DNA of 26,062 nt from an uncultured Blautia sp. (GCA_900543715.1 UQSX01000036.1:1-26062); one strand, 5' to 3'; positions 6,710 to 14,660 are shown, counted from the first letter of the stretch. Notes: generated by a model not told the origin, from the letters alone. Program-made: numbers and translations.

Positions 6710-7334
6710 AAAAGGAATTTTAGTTGTAGTTTCCGGTTTTTCAGGAGCCGGGAAGGGAACCTTGATCAAAAGGCTGATGGAGAAGTACGACAATTATGCA
6801 CTTTCCATTTCTGCGACTACCAGGGATCCCAGACCAGGAGAAGAACACGGGAGAGAATATTTTTTCCATACAAAAAAGGAATTTGAAGAGCTGATCCTTC
6901 AGGATGCTCTCATCGAATATGCCAGATACGTGGAAAATTATTACGGAACGCCTAAGGCCTATGTGGAGAAGCAGTTAAACGCCGGAAAAGACGTGATCCT
7001 GGAGATAGAGATCCAGGGAGCTTTAAAGGTCAAGGAAAAACTTCCGGAAACCCTGCTGCTTTTTGTGACTCCGCCTTCCGCTGAAGAGCTGAAACGGCGT
7101 CTGGTAGGAAGAGGCACAGAGACTATGGAAGTGATCCAGTCCAGGCTGGAAAGAGCCTTTGAAGAGGCAAAGGGCATACCGGAGTATGATTACATCCTTG
7201 TCAATGATAATCTGGAGGAATGCGTGGACCGCATGCATGCCATTATCCAGAGCCAGCATAACAAGGCAGAAAACTGCCGGGAATTTATTGAAAAGATAAC
7301 AGATGAAATTGCTGTATTCCAGAAAGGAGAATAA
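6699..7334 (+). CDS. gmk: Guanylate kinase
   Basis: Phosphorylates GMP to GDP with ATP, an essential step of guanine nucleotide supply and of nucleotide salvage. The P-loop GFSGAGKGT lies near residues 13-21, followed by the GMP-binding stretch SATTRDPRPGEEHGREYFF and the lid/dimer region TPPSAEELKRRLVGRGTE; 211 residues is normal for bacterial Gmk. Tandem ATGs at 6699 and 6702 are both preceded by AGAGGGG; the open frame further upstream (from 6510) lies inside remA and is discarded. The gene overlaps the end of remA by 11 bases and is 3 bases from rpoZ, so the operon is tight. Confidence 0.96.
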   Translation: MMAEKGILVVVSGFSGAGKGTLIKRLMEKYDNYALSISATTRDPRPGEEHGREYFFHTKKEFEELILQDALIEYARYVENYYGTPKAYVEKQLNAGKDVILEIEIQGALKVKEKLPETLLLFVTPPSAEELKRRLVGRGTETMEVIQSRLERAFEEAKGIPEYDYILVNDNLEECVDRMHAIIQSQHNKAENCREFIEKITDEIAVFQKGE

Positions 7335-7337
7335 TTT

Positions 7338-7592
7338 ATGATACATCCATCTTACACAGAACTTATGGAGGCTATTAACGAAGGTGCAGAACTGGAGGAT
7401 GAACCCTTAGTGACCAGCCGTTATTCTGTAGTGCTTGCCACCAGCAAAAGAGCAAGACAGTTAATAGCTGGAAGAGAACCTATGGTTCCTTCTATTGGAA
7501 AAAAACCATTATCCACTGCAGTAGAAGAGATCTACAAAGGCAAAGTCCATATCCTGCCTGAAGATCCTGAGACAGAAGAGGAAGAAAACTAA
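7338..7592 (+). CDS. rpoZ: DNA-directed RNA polymerase omega subunit
   Basis: Small subunit that helps beta-prime fold and assemble into RNA polymerase. The 84-residue product begins MIHPSYTELM and carries the omega signature SRYSVVLATSKRAR at residues 27-40, followed by KPLSTAVEEIYKGKV, which packs on beta-prime. The C-terminus is an acidic tail (ETEEEEN), as is common in Clostridia. AAAGGAG precedes the ATG. Position directly after gmk is the usual one. Confidence 0.96.
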   Translation: MIHPSYTELMEAINEGAELEDEPLVTSRYSVVLATSKRARQLIAGREPMVPSIGKKPLSTAVEEIYKGKVHILPEDPETEEEEN

Positions 7593-7613
7593 AAAGATAA
7601 ATATGATGTACAG

Positions 7614-7643
7614 GGACTGCTGACAGCTTCTTGCCGGCGGTCC
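7614..7643 (+). promoter_or_regulatory. Hairpin in the rpoZ-rimO gap, possible attenuator
   Basis: GGACTGCTGAC (7614-7624) can pair with GCCGGCGGTCC (7633-7643) over 11 positions with two G-T wobbles and one mismatch, around an 8-base loop; only TTT follows. GGACT can alternatively pair with AGTCC (7652-7656), next to the rimO ribosome binding site AAGGAGG (7657-7663). The two folds exclude each other. This could tune rimO expression, but the evidence is only the fold. Confidence 0.35.
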
Positions 7644-7667
7644 TTTGTGCTAGTCCAAGGAGGTTTC

Positions 7668-9008
7668 ATGAGAAAAGTATTGTTTGTTTCTCTGGGCTGT
7701 GACAAAAATCTGGCGGACTCAGAAGAAATGCTGGGCATGCTGGTGGAGAAAGGCTATGAGATTACCAATGAGGAAAGTGAAGCAGAAGTAATTGTCATCA
7801 ATACCTGCGCCTTTATCCATGACGCCAAGGAGGAAAGCGTCAACAGTATACTGGAGATGGCCCAATATAAAGAAACTGGAAAGCTGAAGGCTCTGCTGGT
7901 TACCGGATGTCTGGCCCAGCGCTACCAGAAAGAGATCGTAGAAGAGATCCCTGAAGTGGATGCAGTTCTGGGAACCGGCAGCTGGGATGAGCTGCTCCAG
8001 GCCCTTGATAAGGTTTTTGAGGGAGAAAAATATCTGGATTTTCAGGATGTGGACCGGCTCCCTGAGACAGAAGGGAAAAGGGTGATTACCACAGGCGGCT
8101 ATTACGATTATCTGAAGATCGCAGAGGGCTGTGATAAATGCTGCACTTACTGTATTATTCCAAAACTCAGAGGAAAATACCGGAGTATCCCTATGGAGAC
8201 ACTGGTGTCCAAGGCGGAGTATCTGGCATCTCAGGGAGTGCGGGAGCTGATCGTAGTGGCTCAGGAGACCACGATCTACGGACAGGATCTCTATGGGGAA
8301 AAGTCCCTTCATATCCTGCTCAGAAAACTCTGCAGAATACCCGGGATCCAGTGGATCCGTATTCTCTACTGTTATCCCGAAGAGATCTACCCGGAACTGA
8401 TCCAGACGATGAAAGAAGAGAAAAAGATCTGCCATTATCTGGATCTTCCTATCCAGCACTGCAATGACCGGATCTTAAGGAGAATGGGAAGAAGAACCAC
8501 GAAAGCGGAACTGGTCCAGATCGTAGAGACTCTTCGGAAAGAGATTCCGGACATCATCCTGAGAACTACGCTGATCACCGGATTTCCCGGAGAGACCCAG
8601 GAGGAACATGAAGAACTGATGGAGTTTATTGACACCATGGAATTTGACCGTCTGGGAGTCTTTACCTACTCTGCAGAGGAGGATACCCCTGCGGCCAGGA
8701 TGCCGGATCAGATCGAAGAGGAAGAGAAGCAGCGGCGCCAGGCAGAGCTGATGGAGCTTCAGCAGGAGATTTCCATCGACAAGGGAAACGCCAGGATCGG
8801 AAGCGAAGTAGAGGTCATGGTAGAGGGAAAAGTGGCAGACGAGAACGCCTATGTGGCCCGGACTTACGGAGATGCTCCCGGAGTGGACGGCTATCTGTTT
8901 ATCAATACAGATACGGAGCTGATGTCCGGAGATTTTGCCCTGGTCCATGTGACAGGAGCCCTTGAATATGATTTGATAGGAGAGTTGAAAGATGAATACA
9001 CCGAATAA
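7668..9008 (+). CDS. rimO: Ribosomal protein S12 (Asp) methylthiotransferase
   Basis: Radical-SAM enzyme that adds a methylthio group to an aspartate of ribosomal protein S12. The N-terminal MTTase domain supplies three cluster cysteines (Cys11, Cys47, Cys81), the radical-SAM domain carries CxxxCxxC as Cys155, Cys159 and Cys162, and a TRAM-type domain occupies the last ~65 residues. Length 446 fits RimO; the context of LPIQHCNDRILRRMGRR is typical of the methylthiotransferase family. It is called RimO rather than MiaB or MtaB from SLGCDKNLADSE at the N-terminus and its position just before pgsA, as in other Firmicutes. ATG 7668 follows AAGGAGG by 4 bases. Its end overlaps pgsA by 17 bases. 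Confidence 0.93.
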   Translation: MRKVLFVSLGCDKNLADSEEMLGMLVEKGYEITNEESEAEVIVINTCAFIHDAKEESVNSILEMAQYKETGKLKALLVTGCLAQRYQKEIVEEIPEVDAVLGTGSWDELLQALDKVFEGEKYLDFQDVDRLPETEGKRVITTGGYYDYLKIAEGCDKCCTYCIIPKLRGKYRSIPMETLVSKAEYLASQGVRELIVVAQETTIYGQDLYGEKSLHILLRKLCRIPGIQWIRILYCYPEEIYPELIQTMKEEKKICHYLDLPIQHCNDRILRRMGRRTTKAELVQIVETLRKEIPDIILRTTLITGFPGETQEEHEELMEFIDTMEFDRLGVFTYSAEEDTPAARMPDQIEEEEKQRRQAELMELQQEISIDKGNARIGSEVEVMVEGKVADENAYVARTYGDAPGVDGYLFINTDTELMSGDFALVHVTGALEYDLIGELKDEYTE

Positions 9009-9534
9009 ACTGACAATCGCAAGAGTGATCATGATACCATTCTTTGTAGCTTTTTTAATGTATGACATAACAGGAGGGGCAGATAAGTGGATTGCCCTGG
9101 CAATCTTTGTAGTGGCCAGCCTCACAGATACCCTGGACGGCTATCTGGCCAGAAAACATAACCTGGTAACGAATTTTGGGAAATTTATGGATCCTCTGGC
9201 AGATAAGCTCCTGGTATGTTCTGCCCTGATCTGTTTTACTGCAATGGGAAAACTGGCGGCCTGGATCACCATTGTGATCATTGCAAGAGAGTTTATCATC
9301 AGCGGATTCCGTCTTATAGCAGCCGACAACGGTATTGTGATCGCTGCCAGCTATTGGGGAAAATTTAAAACCGTATCTCAGATGATCCTGATCATTCTGA
9401 TGATCATGGATATTCAGAATCTGGTTTTCCAGACACTGATTACTGTATTTATCGTGATCGCTGTGGCTCTGACGATCATTTCCCTGGTGGATTATATCGC
9501 AAAAAACAGAAAAGTGTTAAGCATGCAGGATTAA
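8992..9534 (+). CDS. pgsA: CDP-diacylglycerol--glycerol-3-phosphate 3-phosphatidyltransferase
   Basis: Integral membrane enzyme that makes phosphatidylglycerol phosphate from CDP-diacylglycerol and glycerol-3-phosphate, the committed step to phosphatidylglycerol. The complete CDP-alcohol phosphotransferase motif D-G-x2-A-R-x8-G-x3-D-x3-D is present with Asp49, Gly50, Ala53, Arg54, Gly63, Asp67 and Asp71. Several hydrophobic helices follow in a 180-residue protein, a normal length. It begins inside the end of rimO (GGAG about 15 bases upstream), so it is coupled to it. Its product feeds the cardiolipin synthase encoded at 14966. Confidence 0.95.
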   Translation: MNTPNKLTIARVIMIPFFVAFLMYDITGGADKWIALAIFVVASLTDTLDGYLARKHNLVTNFGKFMDPLADKLLVCSALICFTAMGKLAAWITIVIIAREFIISGFRLIAADNGIVIAASYWGKFKTVSQMILIILMIMDIQNLVFQTLITVFIVIAVALTIISLVDYIAKNRKVLSMQD

Positions 9535-9550
9535 GAAAGAAGGAAAACAG

Positions 9551-10846
9551 ATGACAGCAGAATTGATCTGTGTGGGAACAGAACTGCTTTTAGGAAATAT
9601 TGTCAATACAAACGGCGCCTATATTGCTCAGAAATGTGCGGATCTGGGATTGTCCATGTACTACCAGAGCGTAGTAGGAGACAATATGCGGCGGCTGTGC
9701 AAATGCTTTCGGGCTGCCCTGAAGCGGTCTGACGTAGTGATCCTCTGCGGAGGTCTGGGACCTACCCAGGATGATCTTACGAAAGAGGCAGTGGCCAGGG
9801 TCCTGAAACGGGAACTGGTGGAAGATAAACAAAGCCGGCGTCATATTGAAAAATTTATGAAACAGTATCTGAAGAATACTCCGGGAAAAGTTATCACTCA
9901 AAACAACTGGAAACAGGCCCTTATACCACAGGGAGCCATCGCTGTGGAGAATGATAATGGTACGGCTCCTGGGATCATTGTGGAAGAAGGGGAAAAAACA
10001 GTGATCCTTCTCCCAGGCCCTCCGGGAGAATTGATTCCCATGTTTGAAAGCAGGATTTATCCTTACCTGCATAAAAAACAGCCCGAAGTCATTTCTTCCA
10101 AAACCCTGAAAATATGCGGAGTGGGAGAAAGCCAGGCAGAGACAGATATCCAGGACCTGATCCAAAAACAGAAAAACCCCACAGTGGCAACCTATGCCAA
10201 GCCTGGAGAAGTCCACATCCGTGTGACTGCCAAAGCGGCAGATGAAGAGACTGCTCAGCAGTTTATAGAGCCTGTGGCTGAAGAGCTGCGGAAGAGATTT
10301 CAGGGAAGTGTCTATACAGAGGAGGAAGATAAGACTCTGGAAATGGCAGTGGTAGAGCTTTTGAGAGAAAAGGGACTTACTGTGACAACTGTAGAGTCCT
10401 GTACAGGAGGAGCCCTTTCTGCCAGACTGGTGGATGTGCCGGGAGCTTCCGAGGTACTGAAACAGGGATTTATTACCTACTCCGATAAAGCAAAGAAAAA
10501 ACTTGTCCATGTCAAGAAAGGTACCCTGAAAAATCATGGCGCAGTAAGCCGGAAATGTGCAAAAGAAATGGCCGAAGGAGGAGCTGCGGCAGCAGGAGCA
10601 GATGCAGCCCTGTCAGTTACCGGTTTTGCAGGCCCCGAGGGAGGAACGGAAGAGTATCCTGTGGGGACTGTCTTTATCGGATGCTGTTTTAAAGGAAAGA
10701 CAAAAGTAAAGGAATGTCATTTTAATGGAGACCGAAGCAGCGTAAGGGAGCAGGCAGTAGTCAATGCCCTTGTGCTGCTCCGGAGATGTATTTTAGAGGG
10801 TGGTGAGACCGGCGGGCTCACTGGAGCATCTTCATCATCTGAATGA
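9551..10846 (+). CDS. cinA: CinA family protein (competence/damage-inducible protein, nicotinamide-nucleotide amidohydrolase)
   Basis: Two-domain protein of 431 residues. The N-terminal MoCF-type domain (about 1-170) starts AELICVGTELLLGNIVNTN and contains CGGLGPTQDDLTKEAV; the C-terminal CinA domain (about 260-415) contains VESCTGGALSARLVDVPGAS and VTGFAGPEGG. The C-terminal domain is known in some bacteria to hydrolyse nicotinamide mononucleotide. A short Gly/Ser-rich tail after about residue 415 runs past the usual end and overlaps, on the opposite strand, the 3' end of the gene at 10818-11135 by 29 bases. recA, a common neighbour of cinA in Firmicutes, does not follow here. It starts 16 bases after pgsA with AAGAAGGAAA upstream. 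Confidence 0.93.
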   Translation: MTAELICVGTELLLGNIVNTNGAYIAQKCADLGLSMYYQSVVGDNMRRLCKCFRAALKRSDVVILCGGLGPTQDDLTKEAVARVLKRELVEDKQSRRHIEKFMKQYLKNTPGKVITQNNWKQALIPQGAIAVENDNGTAPGIIVEEGEKTVILLPGPPGELIPMFESRIYPYLHKKQPEVISSKTLKICGVGESQAETDIQDLIQKQKNPTVATYAKPGEVHIRVTAKAADEETAQQFIEPVAEELRKRFQGSVYTEEEDKTLEMAVVELLREKGLTVTTVESCTGGALSARLVDVPGASEVLKQGFITYSDKAKKKLVHVKKGTLKNHGAVSRKCAKEMAEGGAAAAGADAALSVTGFAGPEGGTEEYPVGTVFIGCCFKGKTKVKECHFNGDRSSVREQAVVNALVLLRRCILEGGETGGLTGASSSSE

Positions 10847-11135
10847 TCCTGTCCATGCGGGCAGTCTCTTCAGGAGATTTTCCGGTTTTCAAAACTTCTA
10901 TAATAGTCTCGACTTCTGCATTAGAAAACCTGGTACCGTTGGAACGGTTCCGAGAGGCAGCTGCCATAAGCAGCGGCAGGAGCTCTTGAGGGCTTTTTCC
11001 AGAGCTTTGCTGCGCGAAAGAATTTAACATAGCCAGTTTGGCCGGGTCCATTCCAGCCAGACCGGGATGATCCACCCAGGAAGTCTTTTCCTGGGTGTTT
11101 TTTTGCCCTTTATTGTCAGATTTTTGATTATTCAC
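10818..11135 (-). CDS. Conserved-looking small protein of unknown function (second of a pair)
   Basis: A 105-residue soluble protein, not recognised. The N-terminal 25 residues are polar and probably disordered; then comes WVDHPGLAGMDPAKLAMLN, a stretch rich in helix formers (LLPLLMAAASRNRSN), and a C-terminal amphipathic helix ending MDRIIQMMKML. No signal peptide, cysteine cluster or enzyme motif. The start is set at GTG 11135 because AAGGAGG at 11153-11147 is 11 bases away; a longer frame beginning at 11147 would place the start codon within the Shine-Dalgarno itself. It overlaps the upstream gene by 8 bases (GTGAATAA), so translation is coupled. Its last 29 bases lie antisense to the end of cinA, and no terminator separates them. 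Confidence 0.7.
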   Translation of the reverse strand: MNNQKSDNKGQKNTQEKTSWVDHPGLAGMDPAKLAMLNSFAQQSSGKSPQELLPLLMAAASRNRSNGTRFSNAEVETIIEVLKTGKSPEETARMDRIIQMMKMLQ

Positions 11136-11496
11136 AGGAATCTGCACCTCCTTCCTCTACATCTTTCTGAGGGAAAGGCTTCTGGCTTAATTCAAACATC
11201 TGGACCATGGCCATGGTCTGGATGATATTGTCCAGCTGCTCTTTGGTCCGGCCATGACATACATTGCTGCAGGCGGTGAGCATTTCCAGAGGATTATTCT
11301 TTTCCCTGGATTGAGCGCAGATTTCTGTAGTGCCGGGAGAAGAACGGAAAAGCCGGAGAGTGTTTTTTAACTCCAGAAATTTTGCGAAGACAGATACAAA
11401 GGACTGCCCTTGGGCCGGAAGATATGGCAGGGCGGCCTTCAGCATTTCTATGGAATCTTCACTTACCATTTCGTCAAGAAGAGACTGATTATCCAT
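11128..11496 (-). CDS. Conserved-looking small protein of unknown function (first of a pair)
   Basis: A 122-residue, probably cytosolic helical protein that I do not recognise. Visible segments are EMLKAALPYLPAQGQSFV, then FAKFLELKNTLRLFRSS, a polar linker, and GRTKEQLDNIIQTMAMVQMFE. The last resembles the end of the downstream partner (GKSPEETARMDRIIQMMKML), suggesting the two are distant paralogues or form a heteromer. Three isolated cysteines are present, without a metal-binding spacing. The ATG has AAGAG 8 bases upstream. The pair is transcribed against cinA and away from the 49-aa ORF at 11630. No function is proposed. Confidence 0.7.
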   Translation of the reverse strand: MDNQSLLDEMVSEDSIEMLKAALPYLPAQGQSFVSVFAKFLELKNTLRLFRSSPGTTEICAQSREKNNPLEMLTACSNVCHGRTKEQLDNIIQTMAMVQMFELSQKPFPQKDVEEGGADSCE

Positions 11497-11523
11497 ATAA
11501 TTCTCTTTTTTGCATTTTGCTCC

Positions 11524-11529
11524 ATTATA
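11524..11529 (-). promoter_or_regulatory. Possible -10 box for the 11496-10818 gene pair
   Basis: A perfect TATAAT on the minus strand lies 27 bases before the start codon. The base run at the expected -35 position (TCATAC) is a poor match, so the promoter is uncertain. Confidence 0.35.
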
Positions 11530-11580
11530 TGCCGGGAAAGAAAAATGTATGACCCGATATCCAACAGTTTATGCCACATG

Positions 11581-11608
11581 ACCTTTTAGCTATGGAAATC
11601 ATAAGATA
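11581..11608 (+). promoter_or_regulatory. Sigma-K-like promoter for the 49-aa ORF
   Basis: AC at 11581-11582, a 17-base gap, then CATAAGATA at 11600-11608 match the B. subtilis sigma-K consensus AC-N17-CATANNNTA. No good sigma-A -35 box fits the alternative -10 TAAGAT. The consensus is short, so chance is possible. Confidence 0.35.
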
Positions 11609-11629
11609 TAGGGAAAGGAGTTTTGCGTC

Positions 11630-11779
11630 ATGGAAAGAGATAGAACAAAACTGGTGGAGGAAGGCAACACCATTTATGAAATAGATCTGGACTGTATGAG
11701 AAAAAAAGAGATAGAAGGGGAGAAAGCACTGAAAAGACAGAATGAAAACCAGAGCAGGGACTCCTGTAGGAAACGTTAA
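11630..11779 (+). CDS. Small charged protein, 49 residues, unknown function
   Basis: A short open frame, easily missed by length filters, with a very good ribosome binding site: GGGAAAGGAG ends 9 bases before the ATG. The product begins MERDRTKLVEEGNTIYEIDL, contains DCMRKKEIEGEKALKRQN, and ends SCRKR. It is highly charged with two cysteines about 24 residues apart, and has no signal peptide or membrane segment. It stands alone between the divergent gene pair and alaS and is followed by a strong terminator starting 45 bases after the stop, so it is its own transcription unit. A sigma-K-like promoter upstream suggests late-sporulation expression, which is inference. I do not recognise the family. 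Confidence 0.7.
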   Translation: MERDRTKLVEEGNTIYEIDLDCMRKKEIEGEKALKRQNENQSRDSCRKR

Positions 11780-11823
11780 AGGGCGCCTTTTGGCAGGCTG
11801 CCTGCTGTTATAAACAAGAAAAG

Positions 11824-11866
11824 CTCCCCGGCTTTCGGTTTTTTGGAGCATGGCTGGGGAGTTTTT
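11824..11866 (+). terminator. Rho-independent terminator after the 49-aa ORF
   Basis: CTCCCCGGC (11824-11832) pairs with GCTGGGGAG (11853-11861) with one wobble, followed by TTTTT. An A-rich run before the left arm could let it act on the other strand as well. The alaS promoter begins only four bases later. Confidence 0.88.
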
Positions 11867-11869
11867 GTC

Positions 11870-11898
11870 TTGAAATACCATTCTGGCTGTGCTATCAT
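11870..11898 (+). promoter_or_regulatory. Sigma-A promoter of alaS
   Basis: TTGAAA (11870-11875) and TATCAT (11893-11898) are 17 bases apart, with the alaS GTG at 11954. The leader of about 50 bases is too short for a T-box riboswitch, and no T-box sequence is present. Confidence 0.7.
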
Positions 11899-11953
11899 AA
11901 AAAACAATGACTGCTTAAGAAGAGAATATGGGCAGCAACGGGAGGGAAAAACC

Positions 11954-14593
11954 GTGAACAAATACGGAGTAAATGAATTAAGAAGAATGTTTTTAGAGTT
12001 TTTTGAGAGCAAGGGACATCTGGCGATGAAGAGCTTTTCCCTGGTTCCTCACAATGATAAAAGTCTCCTTTTGATCAATTCCGGTATGGCGCCTTTAAAG
12101 CCATACTTTACCGGGGCTGAGATTCCCCCGAGACGGAGAGTGACTACCTGTCAGAAATGTATCCGTACAGGAGATATTGAGAATGTGGGAAAGACTGCCC
12201 GTCACGGTACATTTTTTGAGATGCTGGGAAACTTTTCCTTTGGAGACTATTTCAAACATGAAGCCATTGCCTGGTCCTGGGAATTTCTCACAGAGGTAGT
12301 AGGGCTGGATCCGGAAAGATTGTATCCATCTGTTTATCTGGATGATGACGAGGCCTTTGATATCTGGAATAAGGAAATCGGCATACCGGCAGAAAGGATC
12401 TACCGTTTTGGAAAAGAAGATAATTTCTGGGAGCATGGAGCAGGTCCCTGCGGTCCCTGTTCAGAGATTTACTATGACAGAGGAGAGAAATACGGCTGTG
12501 GAAAACCGGGCTGTACTGTAGGATGCGACTGTGACCGCTACATGGAAATCTGGAACAACGTATTTACCCAGTTTGACAATGACGGAGAGGGCCATTATAC
12601 AGAATTGGAGCAGAAGAATATTGATACCGGTATGGGGCTGGAGCGTCTGGCTTCTGTAGTCCAGGACGTAGATTCCATTTTTGATGTGGATACTCTCTGC
12701 GCCCTGAGAAATAAGGTATGTGAGCTGGCTCATACAGAGTATAAGAAAGACGAGGAAAAAGACGTTTCTATCCGTCTGATCACAGACCATATCCGTTCCG
12801 CAACTTTCATGATCTCTGACGGTATCATGCCTACCAATGAGGGAAGAGGCTATGTTCTCCGCCGGCTGATCCGCCGGGCTGCCCGTCACGGACGTCTTTT
12901 GGGGATCCAGGGCAAGTTCCTGGCAGAATTAAGCGCCACTGTGATCGAAGGCTCCAAGGATGGATATCCGGAACTGGATGAGAAGAAGAGCTTTATCTTC
13001 CAGGTACTTACCAAGGAAGAGGAGCAGTTTAATAAAACCATTGACCAGGGTCTCCATATCCTTGGTGAGATGGAAGAAACCATGGAAAAAGAAGGAAAGA
13101 AAGAGCTGTCAGGGGACGACGCCTTTAAGCTTTATGATACCTATGGATTCCCTCTGGATCTGACAAAAGAAATCCTGGAGGAGAAGGGATATACGGTAGA
13201 TGAAGAAGGCTTTAAAAAATCTATGGATGTCCAGAGAGAAAAAGCCAGAAAAGCCAGAGAAGTCACCAACTATATGGGGGCAGACGCCACAGTATACGAC
13301 GAGATCGATCCTTCCATTACCACAGAATTTGTAGGCTATGACCATCTGGTATGGGATTCAAAAGTAACAGTTTTAACTACCCAGGAAGAGATAACCGATG
13401 CCCTTACTGAGGATCAGAGAGGAACTGTATTTGTAGAGGAGACTCCTTTCTATGCCACTATGGGTGGACAGGAAGGCGACAAGGGTATTATCACTATAGG
13501 GGATGCAGAGTTCCAGGTTGAAGATACCATTCATTTAAGAGGCGGAAAAGTAGGACATGTAGGTATCCTTACCAAAGGAATGATCAAGGTAGGGGATGTG
13601 GTGACTCTTCATGTATATGAGGCAGGAAGAGCAGACTGCTGTAAGAATCACAGCGCTACCCATCTGCTGCAGAAAGCCTTAAAAACCGTTTTGGGCTCTC
13701 ACGTAGAGCAGAAAGGTTCTCTGGTAACTCCAGACAGACTTCGCTTTGACTTTGCTCATTTCCAGGCTATGACCCAGGAAGAGCTGGCACAGACAGAAGC
13801 TCTTGTAAATAAAGAGATTCAGGCAAACCTTCCTGTACAGACGGATATCATGACCATTGAAGAAGCCAAGAAGACAGGAGCTATGGCTCTGTTTGGAGAG
13901 AAATACGGGGAGAAAGTCCGGGTAGTATCTATGGGAGACTTCTCAAAAGAGCTCTGCGGAGGTACCCATGTGCCCAATACTGGAGTGATCACGACCTTTA
14001 AGATCGTATCAGAAAGCGGAATCGCCGCAGGTGTCCGCCGTATCGAGGCTCTTACCGGCGACGGAGTATTTGCTTACTATAAAGAAATTGAAAAACGCCA
14101 GGGAGAGATTGCAGCTATGCTGAAAACTACTCCGGCGGAGATTGAGGAGAAGATCGCTCATCTTCAGGCTGAAGTAAAGGCTCTTCATAGTGAGAATGAG
14201 TCTCTGAAAGCGAAAATGGCCCAGGATGCTGTAGGAGATGTGATGAGCCAGGTACAGGAGATCAAGGGTGTGAAATTGCTGGCAACAGCTCTTGAAGATG
14301 TAGATATGAACGGTCTGAGAGATCTGGGCGACCAGTTAAAGGAAAAACTGGGCGAAGGTGTTGTTGTTTTAGCCAGCGTTAACGGTGGAAAAGTAAACCT
14401 TCTGGCAATGGTTACAGATCAGGCACAGAAAGCAGGTGCCCATGCCGGAAACCTGATTAAAGGTATTGCGGCTATTGTAGGCGGAGGCGGCGGAGGCCGT
14501 CCGAATATGGCCCAGGCAGGCGGCAAAAATCCGGATAAAGTACCGGAAGCATTAAAGGCTGCAGGGGATATTTTGGCGGACCAGATAAAATAA
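11954..14593 (+). CDS. alaS: Alanine--tRNA ligase
   Basis: Charges tRNA-Ala and edits mischarged Ser/Gly-tRNA-Ala; 879 residues, normal for the family. The catalytic class II domain begins KYGVNELRRMFLEFFESKGH and includes RHGTFFEMLGNFSFGDYFK; the editing domain holds the zinc ligands His566/His570 (HSATH) and Cys668/His672 (CGGTH); the C-terminal DHHA1 domain has the glycine-rich GGGGGGRPNMAQAGG. The start is GTG 11954, 7 bases after GGAGGG (11941-11946) and in register with the family N-terminus; the frame stays open upstream to 11843, which lies in the terminator. It also supplies the Ala-tRNA used by RqcH, encoded elsewhere in the window. Confidence 0.97.
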   Translation: MNKYGVNELRRMFLEFFESKGHLAMKSFSLVPHNDKSLLLINSGMAPLKPYFTGAEIPPRRRVTTCQKCIRTGDIENVGKTARHGTFFEMLGNFSFGDYFKHEAIAWSWEFLTEVVGLDPERLYPSVYLDDDEAFDIWNKEIGIPAERIYRFGKEDNFWEHGAGPCGPCSEIYYDRGEKYGCGKPGCTVGCDCDRYMEIWNNVFTQFDNDGEGHYTELEQKNIDTGMGLERLASVVQDVDSIFDVDTLCALRNKVCELAHTEYKKDEEKDVSIRLITDHIRSATFMISDGIMPTNEGRGYVLRRLIRRAARHGRLLGIQGKFLAELSATVIEGSKDGYPELDEKKSFIFQVLTKEEEQFNKTIDQGLHILGEMEETMEKEGKKELSGDDAFKLYDTYGFPLDLTKEILEEKGYTVDEEGFKKSMDVQREKARKAREVTNYMGADATVYDEIDPSITTEFVGYDHLVWDSKVTVLTTQEEITDALTEDQRGTVFVEETPFYATMGGQEGDKGIITIGDAEFQVEDTIHLRGGKVGHVGILTKGMIKVGDVVTLHVYEAGRADCCKNHSATHLLQKALKTVLGSHVEQKGSLVTPDRLRFDFAHFQAMTQEELAQTEALVNKEIQANLPVQTDIMTIEEAKKTGAMALFGEKYGEKVRVVSMGDFSKELCGGTHVPNTGVITTFKIVSESGIAAGVRRIEALTGDGVFAYYKEIEKRQGEIAAMLKTTPAEIEEKIAHLQAEVKALHSENESLKAKMAQDAVGDVMSQVQEIKGVKLLATALEDVDMNGLRDLGDQLKEKLGEGVVVLASVNGGKVNLLAMVTDQAQKAGAHAGNLIKGIAAIVGGGGGGRPNMAQAGGKNPDKVPEALKAAGDILADQIK

Positions 14594-14626
14594 TGCAGGT
14601 TTTTAAGAAAAATTAATTTAAACCAG

Positions 14627-14654
14627 TTGACGTATGGCAAAAATCTGCTATAAT
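14627..14654 (+). promoter_or_regulatory. Sigma-A promoter of rpsU
   Basis: TTGACG (14627-14632) and TATAAT (14649-14654) with a 16-base spacer. Transcription should start near 14661, giving a leader of about 70 bases before rpsU. Confidence 0.85.
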
Positions 14655-14660
14655 GGTTTG

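Noticed and set aside
7719..8459. 246-aa minus-strand ORF
   Set aside because: Shadow antisense to rimO, whose catalytic residues are intact.
9590..10537. 315-aa minus-strand ORF
   Set aside because: Shadow antisense to cinA, rich in Phe, Cys and His as expected from reverse-strand reading; no ribosome binding site or domain.
11136..11147. GTG start at 11147 for the second small minus-strand protein
   Set aside because: The codon overlaps the AAGGAGG Shine-Dalgarno itself; GTG 11135 has proper spacing and couples to the upstream stop.
11870..11953. T-box riboswitch before alaS
   Set aside because: The leader is about 50 bases and carries no T-box motif or stem I; promoter and start codon are too close.
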